Positions 7,739-15,962 of a DNA stretch of 64,000 bases are shown piece after piece (the stretch's first letter is position 1; the number at the start of each line of letters is the position of its first letter). The stretch covers positions 1-64,000 of the forward strand of contig CAJTXP010000009.1 in the NCBI GenBank assembly GCA_910583615.1. The letters run 5' to 3'. This stretch comes from an uncultured Lachnospiraceae bacterium (lineage in GTDB: Bacteria > Bacillota > Clostridia > Lachnospirales > Lachnospiraceae). A program made the translations under genes and the position numbers. The notes under the pieces are model-generated. The model had not been told where the DNA came from. It saw only the letters and a program-made list of their open reading frames with translations, and made no database searches.

Positions 7739-8965
7739 TTATTTTTTTGACAAACGCCGGTATTCCACATACTGCATGGGATAGAGGACCAGGGACAGCG
7801 CCGTATACAGGATCAGGAGCAGGGGAACCGCTCCGTGAAGCTGTCCGCCCACGGGATACAGGTAGAAGTACCCCAGAGTCGTGCCCATATCCAGAAGCCG
7901 GTTCGGGAGCAGAACCAGGATATGGTTCATCAGGGGATGCTGGATGAAAGACAGGAAGGAGGGCAGGAAGACCGCTCCAAAAGGCACCATCACCGCCGCC
8001 ACGGAAGAGCGGGTTTTTGCCGATACCAGCATGGTCAGGCCGGAGAGGAACAGGCATCCCAGGTAGCCTCCCAACAGGACAAGGACGTAAGCCTGCCCCA
8101 TGGTCAGGTGATAGAAGCATTTCCAGCCGCCCAGGTCTGCCTGGACCGGACAGGAAGCGCCGTCCGCGCCGAGGAAAGCCAGCACAAAGGCGCTGTAACA
8201 TCCCGCAAGCGCCCAGTAGATGCCGGTCACCGTCAGAAGGCCCGCCTTTACTTTGGCGGATACGGCGCGGCTCCGTCCATAGGCGCTGGCGAAAAAGACA
8301 GCTTCTGCTTTTGACTGGTATTCGCAGGAGAAAATACCTGCCACCAGATAACCCAGGATCATGACGGCCAGCATGACCAGCGTGGGAAAATACTCCATGG
8401 CCCGCCGCCATCCTTTCACATAGTCATAGAAAAAGGGCGTGTCCAGTTCTTCATATCGCCGGATCAGCCAGGCTTTCTCTGCTTCCGTGAACTGGTCTTT
8501 GGCGTCGGTTTCCAGCCATTCCCGAAGCAGGCGGACCCGGTTCTGGTAAAAGTCGGCGGCGTTTACGGAGGTCAGACGGTCGGCCAGATAGTAGTCATAG
8601 GACCGGAATCCTTCCGCATAGGACTCGTTGATGAGCGATCGAATCTCGAAGATTCCCTGGAGCCGGCTAAAGGCGATGTTATTTTCGGTAATGTCTTCTG
8701 AGAGGGCTTCCGGGGAATGCCGGATCCTTATGTTTTCCTGAAAGGCCGCCTGCAGCCGCTCCTCATCCAGGACTCCCGCCCATTCCTTTTGCGCCGCCCT
8801 TAATTTCCGAACGGCGGAATAACCGTATTCCCTGACGCCTTCTTCGTTTACATAATATACACGGACCGCCAGAAAGCAGGAGACTGCCAGCGTGAACAGG
8901 AGCAGGCCCAGTGCGATTCGGCCGCCGGTCCGGGAAACTGTTTTCTTGATCTCATAGAATATCAT
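7739..8965 (-). CDS. ABC-2 type exporter permease
   Basis: A 408-residue membrane protein. ATG 8965 follows the same GGCAGGTG ribosome site seen before the regulator gene, six bases away, and overlaps the ATPase gene by 14 bases. One hydrophobic segment lies near the N-terminus (IALGLLLFTLAVSCFLAV). A soluble extracellular loop of about 190 residues follows, then five segments, the pattern of ABC-2 exporters of the bacitracin/lantibiotic-immunity or gliding-motility type. It forms a complex with the ATPase. Substrate is unknown; antimicrobial peptide or cell-envelope stress is plausible from the sigma factor and kinase nearby. Confidence 0.75.
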   Translation of the reverse strand: MIFYEIKKTVSRTGGRIALGLLLFTLAVSCFLAVRVYYVNEEGVREYGYSAVRKLRAAQKEWAGVLDEERLQAAFQENIRIRHSPEALSEDITENNIAFSRLQGIFEIRSLINESYAEGFRSYDYYLADRLTSVNAADFYQNRVRLLREWLETDAKDQFTEAEKAWLIRRYEELDTPFFYDYVKGWRRAMEYFPTLVMLAVMILGYLVAGIFSCEYQSKAEAVFFASAYGRSRAVSAKVKAGLLTVTGIYWALAGCYSAFVLAFLGADGASCPVQADLGGWKCFYHLTMGQAYVLVLLGGYLGCLFLSGLTMLVSAKTRSSVAAVMVPFGAVFLPSFLSFIQHPLMNHILVLLPNRLLDMGTTLGYFYLYPVGGQLHGAVPLLLILYTALSLVLYPMQYVEYRRLSKK

Positions 8966-9839
8966 GGTCCGCACCTGCCTTTTCTCCAAAATGATATAAA
9001 AATACATCCTCCAGCGTGGCCGGTTCCGGCACCGCTTCTGCCATGGGGCAGGATGCGGACAGGATCCGCAGTTCGACGCCGTCCGCAGTATTCCGGATAT
9101 TGGACACCTGATAATGCTGCAGATAATGATCCAGCTGCTCCCTTTGGACGGTGCAGCGCCACACCTGTTCCGGCATGGAGGCGGTCAGCTCCTGCGTGGT
9201 GCCGGTAAGCGTCAGTTTCCCATCCTTCATCAGAAGGATCTCTCCGGCGATGTATTCGATGTCCGAAACGATATGGGTGGACAGAAGGACCAGCCTTTTG
9301 TCCGCGATCTCGCTGATGAGATTCCGGAAGCGGATGCGTTCTCTGGGGTCCAGTCCCGCGGTGGGTTCGTCCAGGATCAGGATCTGCGGGTCGTTTAACA
9401 TGGCCTGCGCGATCCCCGCCCGGCGCTTCATGCCGCCGGAGAGCTTTTTCATCTTCTGTTTCCGGATGTCCCAGAGCCCCACCTGCTGAAGAAGCTGCTC
9501 TGCGTGTTTTTTGGCATATGCGGGGCGCAGCCCCTTGATGGAAGCGATATACAGAAGGTAATCCTGTATGGTAAAATCCGGGTAATATCCAAAGTCCTGG
9601 GGAAGATATCCCAGGAGCTTCCGGTATGCTCCGCCCATGGAAAAAATGTCGCTCCCTTCCCACCGGATGGCTCCGGAGTCGGGAAGCAGCAGGGTACAGA
9701 GCATGCGCATGAAGGTGGTCTTGCCTGCTCCGTTGACACCCAGAAGGCCGTAGACGCCGTTTCCCAGCGCGCAGGAAATGTGATCCACAGCCATGGTATC
9801 CCGGAAGGCTTTCGTAAGTTCGGTTACCTCTAACAGCAT
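8952..9839 (-). CDS. ABC exporter ATP-binding protein
   Basis: A 295-residue ATPase with Walker A GVNGAGKTT, Q-loop in LGYLPQDFG, signature LSGGMKRR and Walker B LILDEPTAGLD, followed by the switch His in STHIVSD. About 80 C-terminal residues follow the nucleotide-binding domain, as in exporter ATPases paired with ABC-2 permeases. The permease start overlaps its end by 14 bases. It has its own upstream copy of the putative ECF promoter (9914-9943) plus a hairpin in the leader, so it can be expressed apart from the sigma gene. Confidence 0.9.
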   Translation of the reverse strand: MLLEVTELTKAFRDTMAVDHISCALGNGVYGLLGVNGAGKTTFMRMLCTLLLPDSGAIRWEGSDIFSMGGAYRKLLGYLPQDFGYYPDFTIQDYLLYIASIKGLRPAYAKKHAEQLLQQVGLWDIRKQKMKKLSGGMKRRAGIAQAMLNDPQILILDEPTAGLDPRERIRFRNLISEIADKRLVLLSTHIVSDIEYIAGEILLMKDGKLTLTGTTQELTASMPEQVWRCTVQREQLDHYLQHYQVSNIRNTADGVELRILSASCPMAEAVPEPATLEDVFLYHFGEKAGADHDIL

Positions 9840-9860
9840 GTTGAATTCCTTTCGTGAGGA

Positions 9861-9894
9861 GTCTTCCCGGCGGCTTTTGCCATGCCGGGAAGAC
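9861..9894 (-). promoter_or_regulatory. perfect 11-bp stem in the ABC ATPase leader
   Basis: GTCTTCCCGGC (9861-9871) and GCCGGGAAGAC (9884-9894) pair perfectly around a 12-base loop. The stem lies between the putative ECF promoter and the ATPase start on the minus strand. No U-run follows it in that direction, so it is more likely a stability or processing element than a terminator. Confidence 0.5.
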
Positions 9895-9913
9895 GATGAT
9901 GGTTTCTGTTATG

Positions 9914-9943
9914 ATAGACGCAGACAGAAAGGGAAAGGATAGT
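9914..9943 (-). promoter_or_regulatory. putative ECF-sigma promoter of the ABC genes
   Basis: Read on the minus strand: ACTATCC, a 16-base spacer, then CGTCTAT. The same boxes with the same spacer occur upstream of the sigma-factor gene at 11303-11332, and part of the spacer is also identical (GTCTG before the -10). CGTCTA-like -10 boxes with 16-17 base spacers are known for ECF sigma factors. The -35 box overlaps the stop codon of the preceding gene. Confidence 0.6.
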
Positions 9944-10689
9944 CACAAGCCCGGCAGTATCCCGCAGTTTTTCCACACCTTCCGGATACAGCCGCACAGC
10001 CAGAGGGCGGAGCCCATAAGGAGCAGGCCCCAGACCGGCAGGGTGATGGCGTTGTAAATGCGGTCTGCCAGGACGATCCTGACCCAGAAAGTCACCCAGA
10101 ATGTACACAGGAAGAGCGCAGAGAGTTCCGAACGTCTCTGCCGGCTGTACAGGCTGCGGAAAGAGATGCAGCAGGTCACATTGAAGGGAAGGAAGAACTG
10201 GATGATCAGTTCAGAGGCCTGCACCTGCATGGTGACGGAGACCATGGACAGAAAGACCGTGACCAGGAACAGGTCCACCAGCGCGAAAAGGAGCATGCGG
10301 GCAGCGTACGCCTGCCGCAGGGAGTAGAGGGTCGTGCATTCGATCTCCACGGTATCCGCCATCCGGTCCTTCCACAGCTCCGGCATGATCAGCAGGGAGA
10401 AAAGCGGCACCAGGATGCCCATGGCGCGCTGCACGTGCGGACCGCTTCCGGTCCCTCTCATGTATGCCCAGAGAAGGAACAGAAGCAGCGCCTGCAGGCC
10501 CCACCACCGTTTGCGGATATACCGGCCCTGTGCGTATAAAAATTCCGCGGCGGACAGAGGCTGTTCCGCCTCATGCTCGCAGAAAGCCTGCGTGGACTTT
10601 GTTATCGTCTGCCGGATCGCATCTTCCCGGCAGGGCGGCAATGGATGCCGCCTGATATAAGACTGTAGTTTTCTGGAACGGTATTTCAT
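9943..10689 (-). CDS. membrane protein, possible anti-sigma partner
   Basis: A 248-residue protein. ATG 10689 is chosen because GGAG lies seven bases before it; an in-frame ATG at 10701 lacks a site. Residues 1-70 are basic and probably cytoplasmic, followed by about six hydrophobic segments (for example LQALLLFLLWAY and ILVPLFSLLIMPELW) and a short basic tail. No known anti-sigma zinc motif is present. Its position directly after the ECF sigma gene is where anti-sigma factors are usually found, so that role is inferred from context only. It could instead be an extra subunit of the exporter. Confidence 0.6.
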   Translation of the reverse strand: MKYRSRKLQSYIRRHPLPPCREDAIRQTITKSTQAFCEHEAEQPLSAAEFLYAQGRYIRKRWWGLQALLLFLLWAYMRGTGSGPHVQRAMGILVPLFSLLIMPELWKDRMADTVEIECTTLYSLRQAYAARMLLFALVDLFLVTVFLSMVSVTMQVQASELIIQFFLPFNVTCCISFRSLYSRQRRSELSALFLCTFWVTFWVRIVLADRIYNAITLPVWGLLLMGSALWLCGCIRKVWKNCGILPGL

Positions 10690-10748
10690 GTCTGTCTCCA
10701 TTCTGCCGTCTTTTTGACGGCGGTGCAGCCGGTCGTGAAGCCGTGCTG

Positions 10749-11252
10749 TCAGACCAGGCTTTTCAGTTTCTCCCGGACCATTCGGATCCGGTATTTCACC
10801 AGCGGAAGTCCGATGCCCAGAATCCGGGCGATCTCCCGCTGTTTTTTTCCCTGAAGAAAGTACAGGATCGCAACTTCCTTAAATTCCGGAGAGAGACTCT
10901 GAAAGGCGGCCTGAAGATCCATCCACTGGTCCAGGCGTTCCATACGGTGGTCTTCCGGTTCCGGGAGCGTTTCCGGCAGCAGCTCGTCCTTTTTCCTGCG
11001 GTAATAATCCCGGCAGCTGTTGGCGGCGATGGCATAGAGATAATTCGCCGGTTTTCCATAGGGCTGGTACTGCCGCAGGAACCGGAAAAAATGCTCAAAG
11101 GTTTCCTGTGTGAGATCTTCCGCGTATCCGGGATCGTGGACGTGGAGGCGGCAGTACTGAAGGATCTGCGGATAATATTTGCGTATGAAGCTTTCGATGG
11201 CGGCGTTGTCGCCGCTTTTCATTCGCTGTATGAGCAGCAGATCCAGATCCAT
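10749..11252 (-). CDS. ECF-type RNA polymerase sigma factor
   Basis: A 167-residue protein with region 2 (residues about 20-85, including YAEDLTQETFEHFFRF and PANYLYAIAANSCRDYYRRK) and region 4 (about 110-165, with FKEVAILYFLQGKKQREIAR and a helix-turn-helix). An AGGAGG-like site precedes the ATG. ECF sigma factors direct RNA polymerase to stress or envelope genes and usually activate their own operon. The motif at 11303-11332 upstream and its copy at 9914-9943 fit that. The inducing signal is unknown. Confidence 0.9.
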   Translation of the reverse strand: MDLDLLLIQRMKSGDNAAIESFIRKYYPQILQYCRLHVHDPGYAEDLTQETFEHFFRFLRQYQPYGKPANYLYAIAANSCRDYYRRKKDELLPETLPEPEDHRMERLDQWMDLQAAFQSLSPEFKEVAILYFLQGKKQREIARILGIGLPLVKYRIRMVREKLKSLV

Positions 11253-11302
11253 GCCGCGCCTCCTGTGATTAAGATAAGATTGAAAAGCTCCTTCTATATA
11301 TT

Positions 11303-11332
11303 ATAGACGCAGACGGAGAGAAAAAGGATAGT
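11303..11332 (-). promoter_or_regulatory. putative autoregulated ECF-sigma promoter
   Basis: On the minus strand the boxes ACTATCC and CGTCTAT are separated by 16 bases, matching the site at 9914-9943. The sigma-factor ATG lies about 50 bases downstream. Autoregulation is inferred from the shared motif. A TATAAT overlaps the -10 box, so some sigma-A use cannot be excluded. Confidence 0.6.
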
Positions 11333-11369
11333 ATTGACAGAACAATGAGAATAAAACATGGAGGAACAG

Positions 11370-11699
11370 ATGCAGGCTAAAAATATGGATTCGAACGATA
11401 AAGTTAAAAGAAATCTGGCAATATTATTTTTTTTATACCCTTTAACGGGTTTGGGAGTATCGGTAATATCAGTCTTATCTGTAATTGCGAAGGGAAGAGA
11501 CTGGTCCATGCCGTTGGTTATGTTGACCTTGATTCCTTTTTTGGGAAATACGGTTATTGGCCTGACAGCATGCTTCGTGTTGAAAAATACCGTGTCATTG
11601 GAACTGATTAAAAAAAGAAAAATAAAATATTTAACGGTGTTTCTGCTTCTTGTATTAACGGTTTTGCAGACTGTGTTTTTTGTTTCCGGCAGGAGTTGA
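11370..11699 (+). CDS. small integral membrane protein
   Basis: A 109-residue protein. ATG 11370 has GGAGG five bases before it; the in-frame ATG at 11358 overlaps that site. Three hydrophobic segments are visible (about residues 17-40, 47-70 and 84-103), separated by short charged loops. It is divergent from the sigma-factor gene, with about 105 bases between them, and its DNA is more AT-rich than its neighbours. I recognise no family. It may be unrelated to the sigma/ABC cluster. Confidence 0.6.
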   Translation: MQAKNMDSNDKVKRNLAILFFLYPLTGLGVSVISVLSVIAKGRDWSMPLVMLTLIPFLGNTVIGLTACFVLKNTVSLELIKKRKIKYLTVFLLLVLTVLQTVFFVSGRS

Positions 11700-11815
11700 G
11701 ACCCTGAAAATTACTTTTGAAGAAATTATAAGTTTTATACGGACAGAAAATGATGCAGAAGGTGCTGGAAAACCATAACAGCGGATGGTTGGACGGCACT
11801 TTTCGTTTTGATTGA

Positions 11816-11837
11816 AAAAACAGGCGTGCCTGTTTTT
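11816..11837. terminator. bidirectional hairpin terminator
   Basis: AAAAACAGGC at 11816-11825 is followed two bases later by its exact reverse complement, so the transcript ends in a U-rich 3' arm on either strand. It lies 116 bases after the small membrane protein gene. Confidence 0.6.
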
Positions 11838-12076
11838 CGTCTTCTCCTTGACACATGTTTCCTCCTGCCATATACTGGTACAGTAATTGAAAAAGAGTCA
11901 TAAACGACAGATACAAAATGATAAGGCGGCATCTGCCCGAACCGTGCCCGGAGGAATTTCAGGATGCAGATGTGATATAATGAGCGTTAGCGAGAAGAAT
12001 GAATTTATTCATTCGGCGAGCGGCGAATGTTGATCGTGAATCGCAGATTCATGATATAATGACAGGAGGAAAGATC
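11838..12076 (+). promoter_or_regulatory. prfC upstream region with twin extended -10 repeats
   Basis: No gene is seen in this stretch. The 11-mer TGATATAATGA occurs at 11973-11983 and 12052-12062; each is an extended -10 (TGA before TATAAT) without a good -35. Between them lie two hairpins: GAATGAAT-TT-ATTCATTC (about 11998-12015) and TGAATC-GCA-GATTCA (about 12037-12051). The second -10 would start transcription almost at the ribosome site, so the first is the more useful promoter. Confidence 0.4.
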
Positions 12077-13657
12077 GTGGCAGACATCAGAAAAGAGATC
12101 GAAAAGAGACGGACTTTTGCGATCATCTCTCACCCGGATGCGGGTAAGACGACTCTGACGGAAAAGTTCTTATTATATGGAGGCGCCATCAACCTGGCGG
12201 GTTCGGTGAAAGGAAAAGCGACAGCGAGGCATGCGGTGTCGGACTGGATGGAAATCGAGAAGGAAAGAGGAATCTCCGTCACCTCATCGGTACTCCAGTT
12301 CAATTATGACAATTACTGCATCAATATTCTGGATACACCGGGACATCAGGATTTCTCGGAGGATACCTACCGGACGCTCATGGCGGCGGATTCCGCCGTT
12401 ATGGTCATCGACGGTTCCAAGGGCGTGGAGGCCCAGACCCGGAAGCTTTTCAAGGTATGCGTTATGCGCCATATTCCGATCTTTACCTTTATTAATAAGA
12501 TGGACCGGGATGCCATGGATACCTTCGAGCTGCTGGACGATATCGAGAAGGAGCTGGGAATCGCCACCTGTCCCGTCAACTGGCCTATCGGTTCCGGTAA
12601 GGAATTTAAAGGGGTCTATGACCGTGCCGGTGAAAAGATCCATGTTTTCTCCGATACAGAAAAGGGGACAAAGGAAGGCGAAGATCAGGTATTATCCATA
12701 GAAGAAGCAGATGGTGTGCTGCTGGAGGGCCAGAAGGAGACGCTTTTGGAGGAGATCGATCTTCTGGACGGCGCCAGCGCAGAATTTGATCAGAGCCTGG
12801 TGGACAAAGGAGAACTGTCTCCGGTGTTCTTCGGCTCTGCTCTGACCAATTTCGGCGTGGAGATTTTTCTGAAGCATTTCCTGAAAATGACCACGTCTCC
12901 GCTCCCCAGAAAGGCCGATGTGGGTATCATCGATCCCATGGAAGAGGGCTTTTCCGGCTTTATCTTCAAGATTCAGGCGAATATGAACAAGGCTCACCGG
13001 GACCGGATTGCCTTCATGCGCATCTGTTCCGGAAAATTCGATGCGGGCATGGAAGTCATGCATGTGCAGGAAAATAAGAAGATCCGCCTGTCCCAGCCTC
13101 AGCAGATGATGGCCCAGGACCGGAAGATCGTGGAAGAGGCCTATGCCGGCGACATCATCGGCCTGTTTGATCCGGGCATCTTTTCCATCGGGGATACGGT
13201 GTGCCTGCCCGGGAAGAAGATCCAGTATGAAGGAATCCCCACCTTCGCGCCGGAGCATTTTGCCAGAGTCCGTCAGATGGACACCATGAAGCGCAAGCAG
13301 TTCGTCAAGGGCATCGAGCAGATCGCCCAGGAGGGCGCGATCCAGATCTTTCAGGAGTACAATACGGGCATGGAGGAGATCATTGTGGGCGTGGTGGGCG
13401 TCCTGCAGTTCGATGTGCTGAAATATCGTCTGAATAATGAGTATAATGTGGAGATCGGATTGGAAAACTTACCATATGAGCATATCCGGTGGATCGAAAA
13501 TGAAGAGATCGATATGGACAGGATCAGCGGCACCTCCGACATGAAGAAGATCCGCGATCTGAAGGGGCGTCCGCTGCTTCTTTGGATCAACAGCTGGAGC
13601 ATCGGCATGACCCTGGACCGCAACGAGGGGCTTATCCTCAGCGAATTCGGACGGTAA
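12077..13657 (+). CDS. prfC: peptide chain release factor 3
   Basis: A 526-residue translational GTPase that recycles RF1/RF2 from the ribosome after termination. GTG 12077 is chosen because AGGAGGA ends six bases before it and the protein then starts MADIRKEIEKRRTFAIISHP, as in other RF3. G1 is HPDAGKTT, G3 DTPGHQDF, G4 NKMD. The domain II and III region (GFSGFIFKIQANM) is complete and the length matches the family (about 529). It stands alone with its own upstream region. Confidence 0.95.
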   Translation: MADIRKEIEKRRTFAIISHPDAGKTTLTEKFLLYGGAINLAGSVKGKATARHAVSDWMEIEKERGISVTSSVLQFNYDNYCINILDTPGHQDFSEDTYRTLMAADSAVMVIDGSKGVEAQTRKLFKVCVMRHIPIFTFINKMDRDAMDTFELLDDIEKELGIATCPVNWPIGSGKEFKGVYDRAGEKIHVFSDTEKGTKEGEDQVLSIEEADGVLLEGQKETLLEEIDLLDGASAEFDQSLVDKGELSPVFFGSALTNFGVEIFLKHFLKMTTSPLPRKADVGIIDPMEEGFSGFIFKIQANMNKAHRDRIAFMRICSGKFDAGMEVMHVQENKKIRLSQPQQMMAQDRKIVEEAYAGDIIGLFDPGIFSIGDTVCLPGKKIQYEGIPTFAPEHFARVRQMDTMKRKQFVKGIEQIAQEGAIQIFQEYNTGMEEIIVGVVGVLQFDVLKYRLNNEYNVEIGLENLPYEHIRWIENEEIDMDRISGTSDMKKIRDLKGRPLLLWINSWSIGMTLDRNEGLILSEFGR

Positions 13658-13825
13658 ATTTCCTCTTTTCAAAGGTGGGAAGTTTTGTTATACTATATAC
13701 AATTATCAGGAAAAGTTATAAACAGCAGAAACCTGGACGATGCTTTAATGATGCAGGCGCAGCAGGCATTTCGGAACCGGAGAAGCGTTCGGGCAGATGC
13801 AGAACTTAAATTGGAGGTATTGGGT

Positions 13826-14200
13826 ATGGAAAAGCTGGACAGAGCGACTCATGAAATCCAGGTTGACGGTGATCTGGGGCAGGTGCAGATTGCAGACGAA
13901 GTAGTAGCGATCATCGCCGGCATGGCGGCAACAGAAGTAAAAGGCGTCGCATCCATGGCGGGAAATATCAAGAATGAGCTGGTGGCGAAGATGGGCATGA
14001 AGAACCTGTCCAAAGGCGTCAAAGTAGAAGTAACAGATACAGATGTAAAAGTAGATCTGGCGCTGAACCTGATCTTCGAAGCAAATATTCTGGAAGTATC
14101 CGGAAAGGTGCAGGAAAAAGTAAAATCAGCGATCGAAAGCATGACAGGCATGAAGGTGTCCGTGGTAAATGTGCGCGTGGCCGGTGTGGTACTGGAATAA
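13826..14200 (+). CDS. Asp23/Gls24 family envelope stress protein
   Basis: A 124-residue protein. ATG 13826 has GGAGGT seven bases before it; a longer frame from 13685 has no ribosome site. The sequence matches the Asp23/Gls24 pattern: GQVQIADEVVAIIAGMAATE, then VEVTDTDVKVDLALNLIF and VNVRVAGVVLE. Such proteins associate with the membrane or with fatty-acid and cell-envelope functions. In clostridia this gene regularly precedes nusB, as here. A TATACT at 13689-13694 may be its -10. Confidence 0.9.
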   Translation: MEKLDRATHEIQVDGDLGQVQIADEVVAIIAGMAATEVKGVASMAGNIKNELVAKMGMKNLSKGVKVEVTDTDVKVDLALNLIFEANILEVSGKVQEKVKSAIESMTGMKVSVVNVRVAGVVLE

Positions 14201-14225
14201 CTGCTGCCTGTACAAGTGAAGGAGG

Positions 14226-14284
14226 AGCTGCCGAGGGACGCAGCTCCCGGTGTGCCGGGAGCCACAGGTCGCGGCAGCTTTTTT
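14226..14284 (+). terminator. branched intrinsic terminator
   Basis: AGCTGCCG (14226-14233) pairs with CGGCAGCT (14272-14279), enclosing a second hairpin CTCCCGG/CCGGGAG (14244-14250/14255-14261), followed by a run of six T. It closes the Asp23/Gls24 transcript before nusB, although read-through into nusB is possible. Confidence 0.8.
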
Positions 14285-14310
14285 GCATTAGATGATATGA
14301 AGGGAAAAAG

Positions 14311-14724
14311 ATGAAGAGAAGAGAACAGAGAGAATGCATCTTTCAGCTCCTTTTCCGCGTGGAATTTAACAGGCAGGAAGAGATGCCCGAACAGACGGAC
14401 ATGTATATGGAAGGCATCAAAGAAGAACAGGTCGTACAGGAAAAGGATGAAGCTTATATTCTGGAGAAATACGGCAGGATCGTAGAAGAACTGCCCCAAA
14501 TTGATGCCATGCTTAAGGAGGCGTCCAAAGGCTGGAAGATATCACGTATGGGAAAAGTGGAGCTGACTGTTTTAAGACTGGCGGTCTATGAGATGAAATT
14601 CGATGAGGACATTCCGGAAAAAGTGGCGATCAATGAAGCAGTTGAGCTTGCCCGGAAATTCGGAGGCGATGATGCGCCCGCATTTATCAACGGAGTGCTG
14701 GCAAAGCTGGCGGAGAAGAAGTAG
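14311..14724 (+). CDS. nusB: transcription antitermination factor NusB
   Basis: A 137-residue RNA-binding protein that joins NusE/S10 on boxA RNA to promote antitermination of rRNA operons. It begins MKRREQRECIFQLLFRVEF, the usual NusB opening with the Arg-rich start. It ends with the conserved VAINEAVELARKFGGDDAPAF and FINGVL region. The central acidic linker is typical. It lies six bases before xseA and leads the conserved nusB-xseAB-ispA-dxs run. Confidence 0.95.
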   Translation: MKRREQRECIFQLLFRVEFNRQEEMPEQTDMYMEGIKEEQVVQEKDEAYILEKYGRIVEELPQIDAMLKEASKGWKISRMGKVELTVLRLAVYEMKFDEDIPEKVAINEAVELARKFGGDDAPAFINGVLAKLAEKK

Positions 14725-14729
14725 GCATC

Positions 14730-15962
14730 ATGGCGAAAAATGTATATTCCGTCCGGCAGGTCAATTCCTACATTAAAAATATGTTCGTGCAGGATTTCAT
14801 GCTGAAACGGATCTATGTAAAAGGAGAGATTTCCAACTGTAAATACCATACGGCGGGCCATATCTACTTTTCCCTGAAGGACGAATCCGGGACGATTGCC
14901 TGTGTGATGTTTGCAGGCGACCGCAGAGGCCTTGCCTTTCGGATGCAGGAGGGACAGAAGGTCATTGTTCTTGGCAGTATCAGCGTCTATGAAAGGGACG
15001 GAAAATACCAGCTCTATGCAAAAGAGGTCGTACTGGACGGAGAAGGGGTGCTGTATCAAAGATATATGCAGCTGAAGCGGGAACTGGAAGAGATGGGCAT
15101 GTTTTCGCCGCAGTATAAGCGGCCGATTCCCGTGTACAGCAGGACCGTGGGGATTGTGACCGCACCCACCGGGGCGGCGATCCGGGATATCATGAACATT
15201 GCCAGGCGGAGGAATCCCTGTGTGCAGCTGATTCTGTATCCGGCGCTGGTGCAGGGAGAGCAGGCGGCGCCCAGTATCGTGCAGGGGATCCGGACACTGG
15301 ATGCCTATGGCGTAGATGTGATGATCGTAGGGCGCGGCGGCGGTTCCATAGAGGATCTGTGGGCATTTAATGAAGAGATGGTGGCAAGGGCGATCTTTGA
15401 ATGCCGGACGCCGGTCATCTCGGCCGTCGGACATGAGACGGATACGACGATCACAGATTATGTGGCGGATCTTCGGGCGCCGACACCATCGGCGGCGGCG
15501 GAACTGGCAGTGGCGGATTTAAGACAGCTTTCGGACGGAGTGGAACTGTTTAAGAACCAGCTTACGGACCGCCTGGAACGGAAGATCGGCCAGTACCGGC
15601 AACGTGCGGAGCGCTTCGGACTTCTTTTGCAGAATGTCAGTCCGCAGAACCGGCTGAATGAGAAAAAACAGTATGCGGCGGATCTGACAGAATGGATGCG
15701 GCAGAAAATGCAGAGGAAGATTACAGAGAGCAGGCACCGGATGCAGCTTCATGCAGGCAGTCTGGAAGGCTTTTCACCTTTGAAAAAGCTGCAGCAGGGA
15801 TATTCTTATACAGAGCTTTCGGATGGAAAAGCGCTTCGGAGCGTTTCTCAGATACAGGCCGGGGAGCCGGTTACGATTCATGTGACGGATGGAAAGATTC
15901 TGGCGAGAGCGGAGAAGACAGAGCGGATGGAAAGGAACAGACAATCATGGAAGAAGAATTAA
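14730..15962 (+). CDS. xseA: exodeoxyribonuclease VII large subunit
   Basis: A 410-residue catalytic subunit of ExoVII, which degrades single-stranded DNA with the small subunit. An N-terminal OB fold (residues about 1-105, YVKGEISNCKYHTAGHIYFS) is followed by the catalytic domain with TAPTGAAIRDI, VGRGGGSIEDLWAFN and AVGHETDTTI(T)DYVADLRAPTP. A coiled-coil region leads to the C-terminal LKKLQQGYS segment. The length is slightly shorter than in E. coli (456) because the coiled coil is shorter. It overlaps xseB by 16 bases. Confidence 0.95.
   Translation: MAKNVYSVRQVNSYIKNMFVQDFMLKRIYVKGEISNCKYHTAGHIYFSLKDESGTIACVMFAGDRRGLAFRMQEGQKVIVLGSISVYERDGKYQLYAKEVVLDGEGVLYQRYMQLKRELEEMGMFSPQYKRPIPVYSRTVGIVTAPTGAAIRDIMNIARRRNPCVQLILYPALVQGEQAAPSIVQGIRTLDAYGVDVMIVGRGGGSIEDLWAFNEEMVARAIFECRTPVISAVGHETDTTITDYVADLRAPTPSAAAELAVADLRQLSDGVELFKNQLTDRLERKIGQYRQRAERFGLLLQNVSPQNRLNEKKQYAADLTEWMRQKMQRKITESRHRMQLHAGSLEGFSPLKKLQQGYSYTELSDGKALRSVSQIQAGEPVTIHVTDGKILARAEKTERMERNRQSWKKN

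Noticed and set aside
11334..11339. TTGACA as a promoter for the small membrane protein gene
   Set aside because: No -10 box lies 16-18 bases downstream; the hexamer is partly within the ECF motif region.
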